A DNA stretch of 64,000 bases, from contig OY764867.1 in NCBI GenBank assembly GCA_963668535.1, positions 682,001-746,000 of the forward strand, given 5' to 3'. This DNA is from F22 sp963668535 (GTDB taxonomy: Bacteria > Bacteroidota > Bacteroidia > Bacteroidales > Bacteroidaceae). The notes beneath the pieces are model-generated. The model did no database searches. It saw only the letters and a list, made by a program, of their open reading frames with translations, and was not told the origin of the DNA. Of the stretch, positions 57,927 to 64,000 are shown piece after piece; position 1 is the stretch's first letter, and every line of letters begins with the position of its first letter. Position numbers and translations under genes: made by a program.

Positions 57927-58799
57927 ATGAGAATCATTCCTCCTGACAAAATGCGTTTTTGGGGGCGGTGGCTTATCTTTATTTTGCTAGTTTTTGCTTT
58001 GATTCATTTTACTACACAATGGGTTAAGAAGCATTATCACGAACAACGACTAGCCATCCAACAGGCCAAAAACACAGCTTACCATCCTAGAAGCTGGCAA
58101 GAAATATTGGCATCCGACACTCTACGTGCCGTGTGTCCATACAATAGTATTGACTACTACGTAGAAGGAGATACTATCAAAGGTTTTCAGTACGAATTGA
58201 TACAAGCATTTGGTCAAAGCCATCACCTCTATGTGCAAGTAATTCCTGAAATGGATTTACACAAACAACTCTTAGGTTTGACACGCGGTCAGTATGACTT
58301 AGCAATAGGCGCCATTGCCTCTACACAGGCCGTTAAAGATACATTATTAATGACTCGTCCGCTTTTGCAGACACTACAAGTACTCATTCAATGCAAACCT
58401 GGAACAGTCCATTCACTACTTGACTTAGCGGGTGACACTATTTTTATCCCCGTTAATAGTCCAGCAGTTAAGCGCATACACCACCTCTCGGAAGAAATAG
58501 GTGATAGTATCCATGTGGTAGAAGTAGCTGGATACGGAGAAGAGCAACTTATGGCTATGGTAGCAGCAGGAGAAATAAGTCTAACAGTATGCAACCTCCA
58601 AACAGCATCAGTACTTATGGATTCCTTGCCTCAATTGGCAGGTTTAATGCCCATAAGCTTCACGCAATTTTATGCTTGGGGAATTCCCAAACACAATCCA
58701 GAATTGAGAGAAGCGTTAAATAAATGGATTGATAGTATCAAAGATACACGATGGTACAAGACATTATATCATCAATACTATAACAATGTAAATGAATAG
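57927..58799 (+). CDS. Membrane-anchored family 3 solute-binding protein (MltF N-domain-like)
   Basis: The 290-residue protein has one N-terminal membrane anchor (WLIFILLVFALIHFTTQWV) and a periplasmic family 3 solute-binding domain: LRAVCPYNSIDYYVEGDTIK, GFQYELIQAFGQSHHLYVQV, YDLAIGAIASTQAVKDTLLM and GDTIFIPVNSP. It resembles the sensor domain of MltF lytic transglycosylases but lacks the catalytic transglycosylase domain. It may bind amino acids or muropeptides. No permease is adjacent, so a transport role is unlikely. It is probably in an operon with the porin and the oxidoreductase. Confidence 0.83.
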   Translation: MRIIPPDKMRFWGRWLIFILLVFALIHFTTQWVKKHYHEQRLAIQQAKNTAYHPRSWQEILASDTLRAVCPYNSIDYYVEGDTIKGFQYELIQAFGQSHHLYVQVIPEMDLHKQLLGLTRGQYDLAIGAIASTQAVKDTLLMTRPLLQTLQVLIQCKPGTVHSLLDLAGDTIFIPVNSPAVKRIHHLSEEIGDSIHVVEVAGYGEEQLMAMVAAGEISLTVCNLQTASVLMDSLPQLAGLMPISFTQFYAWGIPKHNPELREALNKWIDSIKDTRWYKTLYHQYYNNVNE

Positions 58800-58810
58800 C
58801 AATCAATAAA

Positions 58811-59800
58811 ATGATGAAAAAAGATATTATCAGATGGGGATTTATTGGATGTGGTGAAGCTGTAAAACTAAAAACAATGCCCGCCTTTCTGCAAACCCCC
58901 AACTGCGAAGTAGTTGCTGTGTTTAGCCGTACACTAAGCAAAGCAAAAGATTTTGCAAAGGAACATGGCATCAATAGATACTACAACAACGTCCAAGATT
59001 TAGTCGAAGATGAAGATGTAGATGCCGTATACATTGCTACTCCTCCATCTTCACATGCCACATTTGCTGTAATGGCCATGGAAGAGGGGAAGCCTTGCTA
59101 TATAGAAAAGCCTATGGCCTCTACCTATGAAGAATGTGCACGTATTAATCGGGTGAGCCGAGAAACTGGGATACCATGTTTCGTAGCCTATTATAGACGA
59201 CATCTACCCTACTTTCAAAAAATCAAAAGTCTCGTCAATGAAGGAGCCATTGGCAAAGTTGTGAATGTACAAATACGTTTTGCTCAACCTCCTCGTGCCA
59301 TGGATCATAATCAAAAAGATCTACCCTGGAGACTACGTCCTACTATTTCTGGAGGTGGTTACTTTTATGACCTAGCCCCTCATCAGTTGGACATACTACA
59401 AGAGATGCACGGTGCTATTTTGGAAGCCAAAGGATACCGCAGCAACTTAGGTGGTTTGTATGAGGCAGAAGATACTTTGAGCGCATGTTTCATGTTTGAA
59501 GATGGCCTAGTTGGTTCAGGCTCTTGGTGTTTTATAGCCGAGGAATCTGCCGAAGAAGATCGCATAGAGCTGATTGGAGATAAAGGGATGATTTGTTTTT
59601 CTGTATTCACCTATGAACCTATCGCTTTACACACAAAAGAAGGACGACAAGAGATTATCGTCGAAAACCCCAAATACGTACAACAGCCACTTATCGAAAA
59701 TGTAGTCAACACCCTAAGAGGGTTAGAAACCTGTGATTGCACAGGCGAAAGTGCGACCATGACCAATTGGGTGATGGATCGCATACTAGAAAAGTATTAA
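58811..59800 (+). CDS. Gfo/Idh/MocA family oxidoreductase
   Basis: The 329-residue protein has an N-terminal Rossmann motif (WGFIGCGEAVKLKTMPAFLQ), then DAVYIATPPSSHATFAVMAM and the catalytic-lysine motif CYIEKPMASTYEEC, and a C-terminal GFO domain (GGGYFYDLAPHQLDILQEMH). The family oxidises or reduces sugars and inositols with NAD(P); the substrate is not evident. There is no signal peptide, so it is cytoplasmic. It begins 11 bases after the solute-binding protein and 17 bases before guanine deaminase. Confidence 0.92.
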   Translation: MMKKDIIRWGFIGCGEAVKLKTMPAFLQTPNCEVVAVFSRTLSKAKDFAKEHGINRYYNNVQDLVEDEDVDAVYIATPPSSHATFAVMAMEEGKPCYIEKPMASTYEECARINRVSRETGIPCFVAYYRRHLPYFQKIKSLVNEGAIGKVVNVQIRFAQPPRAMDHNQKDLPWRLRPTISGGGYFYDLAPHQLDILQEMHGAILEAKGYRSNLGGLYEAEDTLSACFMFEDGLVGSGSWCFIAEESAEEDRIELIGDKGMICFSVFTYEPIALHTKEGRQEIIVENPKYVQQPLIENVVNTLRGLETCDCTGESATMTNWVMDRILEKY

Positions 59801-59817
59801 TTTGTTACCTATAAACT

Positions 59818-60288
59818 ATGACAAAAGAGGAACTAATGAGAGAGGCTATTCGATTAGCCACAGAGAATGTAGTCAATGGTGGTGGTCCATTTGGTGCTGT
59901 CATTGCAGACAAAAAAGGTAATATTCTAGCAACAGGAGTCAACCGAGTAACGGCAAGCCATGATCCAACTGCTCATGCAGAAGTTAGTGCCATCCGTGCA
60001 GCGACTAGCAAACTAGGGCAATTTGATCTAAGAGGATATGAAATTTTTAGTAGCTGTGAGCCATGTCCTATGTGTTTAGGCGCCATTTATTGGGCACGAC
60101 TAGACAAATTATATTATGGAAATTCACATACTGATGCCAAAAATATTGGATTCGATGACTCATTTATATATGATGAGTTGCGCTTGACTCCACCTAGACG
60201 CAAACTTCCTAGTGAAGTCTTGCTAGCAGACGAAGCCATTGCCACTTTCCAAGCATGGCAAAATAAAGAAGACAAAATAGAATACTAA
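59818..60288 (+). CDS. guaD: Guanine deaminase (CDA-fold)
   Basis: The 156-residue protein has the cytidine-deaminase fold with zinc ligands in DPTAHAEVSAIRAA (His and catalytic Glu) and SCEPCPMCLGAIYWA (two Cys). It has the same length as Bacillus subtilis GuaD and shares its late motifs GFDDSFIYDE and a C-terminal FQAWQNKEDKIEY. Those features separate it from the tRNA adenosine deaminase TadA. It should convert guanine to xanthine. A very strong terminator follows. Confidence 0.9.
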   Translation: MTKEELMREAIRLATENVVNGGGPFGAVIADKKGNILATGVNRVTASHDPTAHAEVSAIRAATSKLGQFDLRGYEIFSSCEPCPMCLGAIYWARLDKLYYGNSHTDAKNIGFDDSFIYDELRLTPPRRKLPSEVLLADEAIATFQAWQNKEDKIEY

Positions 60289-60311
60289 TATTATTTGTAA
60301 GCTATCCATAT

Positions 60312-60359
60312 AAGGACTAGGGGCTGTCAAAAGTGATCTTTTGACAGCCCCTAGTCCTT
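60312..60359 (+). terminator. Very long perfect hairpin terminator after guaD
   Basis: A perfect 22-bp stem (60312-60333 and 60338-60359) with a 4-base TGAT loop sits 24 bases past the stop codon and is followed by TTATT. It isolates the guaD operon from the SusC locus. Confidence 0.9.
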
Positions 60360-60603
60360 TATTCTATCTCTATCACCTCTTACTCCATTGAGAAGAGTAT
60401 AATGAATTACATGTATAGTTATTAAAGCATAAATAGCTATAGACTAATTCACAAAGACAGCGACACAAAAGAAAACTCACCAAAAGACACAAATTGACTA
60501 TTTCAACCAGTGTCATGATAGATAAATCAACAAAACATACACACGTTGTCGATTATTTCTAAAAAAAACAACACTTTGACACATTGAATATTGAATTATT
60601 TAT
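60360..60603. other. AT-rich intergenic region before susC
   Basis: This stretch holds no credible coding frame. It contains the distal promoter region of the SusC gene, probably including regulator sites, but no clear operator repeat was seen. Confidence 0.5.
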
Positions 60604-60612
60604 TATATTTGC
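60604..60612 (+). promoter_or_regulatory. Bacteroides -7 element of the SusC gene
   Basis: TATATTTGC matches the consensus and lies 76 bases before the ATG at 60689. A TTTG occurs at 60575-60578 but with a 25-bp spacer, longer than usual, which suggests dependence on an activator. Confidence 0.6.
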
Positions 60613-60688
60613 ATAATTTCTTAAGAGAGAAGAGAGATGATTTATTCATATAACTGATGTATTATTATTAAAAATTGAGAGAGATTTT

Positions 60689-63600
60689 ATGAAAAGAAAA
60701 TTGATGATGTTGCTTTCTTGCGTTTTTGTGTGCATAGGATTAGCAACGGCTCAGTCGTCGAAAGTCACAGGATTGGTGATATCCAAAGATGACGGCCAGC
60801 CAATTATTGGCGCCTCTATCTTAGTTGTAGGTACCAGTGTTGGTACTATTACCGACATTGATGGTAAATTCACTATTGAAAATGTCCCTAGTAGTGCAAC
60901 AAAACTGCGCGTATCATATATTGGTATGAAACCGCAGGAAATTAAAATTAAACCATTCATGAAGATTGTAATGACTTCTGATAGCGAAATGCTTGAGGAA
61001 GTGGTAGTGACTGGTATGCAAAAGATGGATAAACGCCTATTTACTGGGGCATCCACTAGGCTTCAAGCAGATGATGCCAAACTAGATGGTATTCCAGAAA
61101 TTGGACGTGCACTAGAAGGACGTGCTGCTGGTGTCTCAGTACAGAACGTATCTGGTACATTTGGTACAGCTCCTAAAATCCGTGTACGTGGTGCTACATC
61201 TATCTATGGTAGTTCCAAACCACTTTGGGTAGTCGATGGAGTCATCATGGAAGATGTCACAGAAGTAAGTGCCGATGATTTATCTTCTGGAGATGCAGTC
61301 ACTCTTATTTCATCAGCAGTGGCCGGTTTGAACTCAGAAGATATCGAAAGTTTCCAAATCCTTAAAGATGGTTCTGCTACATCTATCTATGGTGCTCGTG
61401 CCATGGCTGGGGTGATTGTTATCACAACAAAGAAAGGGAAAGCAGGTACCAACAAGATTAGCTACACTGGTGAATTCACCTACCGTTTGAAGCCTAGCTA
61501 CAACGACTTCAACATCATGAATTCTCAAGATCAAATGGATGTGTACAAAGAAATGCAAAATGCAGGTTTCTTGAATTTATCAAGTACATACCGAGCAGAA
61601 GATAGTGGTGTATATGGACGTATGTATCACCTTATCAACAGCTATGATCCAGCTACTGGCTACGGTATTGCTAACACACAAGAAGCGATGAATGCGTACC
61701 TACGTCAAGCAGAATATCGCAACACAGACTGGTTTGATAAACTATTCAATACAAGTATCGTATCGAATCACTCTATAAGCATGTCTTCAGGAACAGACAA
61801 GGCATCTTACTATACTTCTTTATCCTATTTGAACGATCCAGGTTGGACAAAACAAAGTAAGGTAGAACGTTATACTGCAAACATCAATGCCTTGTATAAG
61901 CTAGACAAAACCCTTACTGTCAACTTGATTGCCAATGCATCTTATCGTAATCAGCGTGCTCCTGGTACTCTTGGTCAAGACGTAGATGTTGTATCAGGTG
62001 AAGTAAAACGTGATTTTGATATCAACCCATATTCTTATGCGTTGAATACATCTCGTACCCTTGATGCAAATACTTACTATGTACGCAACTATGCTCCATT
62101 CAATATCTTAAACGAATTGGAGAATAACTACATGGATTTGAATGTTACAAATATGAAGTTCCAAGGTGAAGTTAAATACAAACCTATTCAAAAGGTTGAA
62201 TTATCTTTACTCGGAGCTTATAAACATTCAAGTACAACACAAACCCACTATGTTACAGAGAGATCCAATCAAGCAATGGCTTATCGCATGATGGATGATT
62301 CAACCATGCGTGATGCCAACCCATGGTTATATAGTGATCCAGACAATCCCAATTCATTGCCTGTTTCAGTTCTTCCAGAAGGTGGTTTCCATAACGAAAA
62401 GAAGTACAGTATGACCAGTTGGGATATGCGTGCTACAGCAAGTTACAACGATGTCTTCAATAATGACCATATCTTCAATTTCTTTGGTGGTATGGAAGTC
62501 AACTCTATGGATCGCCATTCCAATTCATTTGATGGTATTGGTATGCAATATGATAGTGGTCAATTGGCCTCATACGACTACAAATACTTCAAACAATTGA
62601 GTGAAGAAGGTGGTGAATACTATTGGGTATCCGATACTCGTTCACGCCAAGCAGCATTCTTTGCCACTTCAACCTATTCGTATAAAAGACGATATACGAT
62701 CAATGGAACAGCCCGTTACGAAGGTTCAAATAAACTTGGTAAAAGCCGCAGTGCACGTTGGTTGCCTACATGGAACATTTCTGGTGCTTGGAATGCCCAC
62801 GAAGAACCATTCTGGGATAACGTATCCGATTATATCTCTAATTTGACCTTGAAAGGCTCTTACTCTTTGACAGCCGACCGCGGTCCAGCTTCTGTAACCA
62901 ACTCACAAGTTGTCATCAAAGCATACAATCCATTTAGACCATTCACCAATTTGAAAGAAACTGGATTGCAGATAGATGACCTTGAAAATAGTGAACTAAC
63001 TTACGAAAAGAAACACGAACTTAATATTGGTATGGATATCGGTTTCCTAAATAACCGTATCAATGTATCTGCCGACTGGTATAAGCGTAACAACTATGAC
63101 TTGATTGGTATTGTCAACACACAAGGTATTGGTGGACAAATATCTAAATACGCCAATGTGGCTTCCATGAAATCACATGGTTTTGAATTGACACTATCGA
63201 CACGAAATATTGTCACAAAAGATTTCAAATGGAATACCAACTTTATCTTCTCAAAGACAAAGAATGAAGTTACTGATCTAGAGACACGTACACGTGCTAT
63301 CGACTTAGTGACAGGTACAGGTTTTACAATGGAAGGATATCCAGTTCGTTCTTTGTTCTCATATGATTTCCAAGGGTTGAACGAAGAAGGTCTTCCAACC
63401 TTTATCAATCGTGACGGCGAAGTTACTGTTACAGACCTTTATTTCCAAGAACGCGACAATTTAAGTCATTTAAAATACGAAGGTCCTACTGACCCTACAG
63501 TTACAGGTAGTTTGGGTAATATCTTTTCATATAAGAACTGGAAGTTAAATGTGTTTATGACCTATTCATTTGGCAATGTCATTCGCCTTGACCCAGTCTT

Positions 63601-64000
63601 TAAAAGCAGTTATACTGACTTGACATCTATGCCACTTGAATTTATCAACCGTTGGGTAATACCTGGTGATGAAGCAAGTACCAATGTGCCAGCTATTGCA
63701 ACAAAACGTCAATTGCAACGTATTAGTGACTTGAAATATGCATACAATGCATACAATTACTCAAGTGCACGAGTAGCCAAAGGAGACTTTATTCGTTTGA
63801 AAGAAGTATCTTTAGCTTATTCTTTCCCTAAAAATTGGTTAGAATCTCTATGGATCAACAGCTTATCCGCCAAGATTCAAGCTACTAACTTGTGCTTACT
63901 GTATGCCGATGATAAATTGAACGGACAAGATCCAGAATTCTTCAATACAGGAGGGGTCGCTTCTCCAGTACCAAAGCAATTTACATTTACCCTACGTGCA
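60689..64000 (+). CDS. SusC/RagA-type TonB-dependent receptor, nearly complete (runs off the right edge)
   Basis: The frame is open from the ATG at 60689 to the last base, 1104 codons, and the final residues (PVPKQFTFTLRA) resemble a SusC C-terminus, so only a few codons are missing. A signal peptide (MKRKLMMLLSCVFVCIGLAT) is followed by a carboxypeptidase-like domain (about 24-105) and LEEVVVTGMQK. The plug carries LKDGSATSIYGARAMAGVIV, the SusC hallmark. It imports oligosaccharides or peptides across the outer membrane with a SusD lipoprotein, expected just beyond the window. No STN signalling domain is present. The substrate is unknown. Confidence 0.95.
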   Translation, partial: MKRKLMMLLSCVFVCIGLATAQSSKVTGLVISKDDGQPIIGASILVVGTSVGTITDIDGKFTIENVPSSATKLRVSYIGMKPQEIKIKPFMKIVMTSDSEMLEEVVVTGMQKMDKRLFTGASTRLQADDAKLDGIPEIGRALEGRAAGVSVQNVSGTFGTAPKIRVRGATSIYGSSKPLWVVDGVIMEDVTEVSADDLSSGDAVTLISSAVAGLNSEDIESFQILKDGSATSIYGARAMAGVIVITTKKGKAGTNKISYTGEFTYRLKPSYNDFNIMNSQDQMDVYKEMQNAGFLNLSSTYRAEDSGVYGRMYHLINSYDPATGYGIANTQEAMNAYLRQAEYRNTDWFDKLFNTSIVSNHSISMSSGTDKASYYTSLSYLNDPGWTKQSKVERYTANINALYKLDKTLTVNLIANASYRNQRAPGTLGQDVDVVSGEVKRDFDINPYSYALNTSRTLDANTYYVRNYAPFNILNELENNYMDLNVTNMKFQGEVKYKPIQKVELSLLGAYKHSSTTQTHYVTERSNQAMAYRMMDDSTMRDANPWLYSDPDNPNSLPVSVLPEGGFHNEKKYSMTSWDMRATASYNDVFNNDHIFNFFGGMEVNSMDRHSNSFDGIGMQYDSGQLASYDYKYFKQLSEEGGEYYWVSDTRSRQAAFFATSTYSYKRRYTINGTARYEGSNKLGKSRSARWLPTWNISGAWNAHEEPFWDNVSDYISNLTLKGSYSLTADRGPASVTNSQVVIKAYNPFRPFTNLKETGLQIDDLENSELTYEKKHELNIGMDIGFLNNRINVSADWYKRNNYDLIGIVNTQGIGGQISKYANVASMKSHGFELTLSTRNIVTKDFKWNTNFIFSKTKNEVTDLETRTRAIDLVTGTGFTMEGYPVRSLFSYDFQGLNEEGLPTFINRDGEVTVTDLYFQERDNLSHLKYEGPTDPTVTGSLGNIFSYKNWKLNVFMTYSFGNVIRLDPVFKSSYTDLTSMPLEFINRWVIPGDEASTNVPAIATKRQLQRISDLKYAYNAYNYSSARVAKGDFIRLKEVSLAYSFPKNWLESLWINSLSAKIQATNLCLLYADDKLNGQDPEFFNTGGVASPVPKQFTFTLRA

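Overview
The window is a chromosomal segment of a Bacteroidota bacterium, most likely order Bacteroidales near the Bacteroidaceae. The evidence is a 16S gene with Bacteroides-like variable regions, AT-rich composition, many promoters with the Bacteroides -7 element TAnnTTTG(C/T), a hybrid two-component system, a SusC-type receptor, and families typical of the phylum (DUF4876, DUF6850, DUF4857, DUF1573, CBM9-like, 'putative porin'). The species cannot be fixed from sequence reading alone. No transposase, integrase, phage gene or CRISPR array was seen.

Layout. 1-5.1 kb: edge of a carbohydrate-utilisation locus on the minus strand, with the N-terminal part of a GH31 lipoprotein behind its hybrid two-component sensor-regulator. 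5.3-9.7 kb (minus): glycine decarboxylase gcvP, a metallo-beta-lactamase-fold hydrolase and rsmG. 9.9-16.8 kb: lipB, a class A penicillin-binding protein, folK (minus), then the tight run kdsB / M16-like protein without a zinc motif / MORN-repeat protein. 16.9-20.8 kb: membrane proteins (MarC, MATE, GtrA, acyltransferase). 20.8-23.8 kb: a lone GH2 hydrolase. 24.1-29.6 kb: a complete rRNA operon on the minus strand (16S, tRNA-Ile, tRNA-Ala, 23S, 5S) with two tandem promoters and a strong terminator.

29.6-41 kb is the most interesting part. A roughly 0.8-kb gene-poor stretch holds an array of palindromes and a compact promoter-to-terminator unit that looks like an unannotated small RNA. It is followed by a seven-gene plus-strand operon: TonB receptor, DUF4876 lipoprotein, DUF6850 barrel, ABC ATPase, permease, DUF4857 protein and an OB-fold protein with a His/Cys tail. 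I infer an envelope-spanning system for a metal or metal complex. Next comes a hemerythrin/RIC-like protein overlapping a LuxR-type regulator that lacks the phosphoacceptor Asp, then three palindromes spaced in multiples of 22 bp.

41-49.3 kb (minus): an orphan WecF/WecE pair (Fuc4NAc transfer and amino-sugar synthesis), a CBM9-like protein, an OPT transporter, DUF1573, an acyl-CoA synthetase and ruvA. 49.4-60.3 kb (plus): thyA, an etfB-etfA-acyl-CoA dehydrogenase operon, TM2, an MscS/YbdG channel, a putative porin, a membrane-anchored solute-binding protein, a Gfo/Idh oxidoreductase and guanine deaminase. 60.7 kb to the right edge: a nearly complete SusC-type receptor that opens a second glycan-uptake locus.

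Functional links: lipB makes the lipoyl modification needed by the glycine cleavage H protein, the partner of GcvP. The acyl-CoA dehydrogenase probably passes electrons to the adjacent EtfAB. KdsB, PBP1A, WecE/WecF, GtrA and the acyltransferase all serve the cell envelope.
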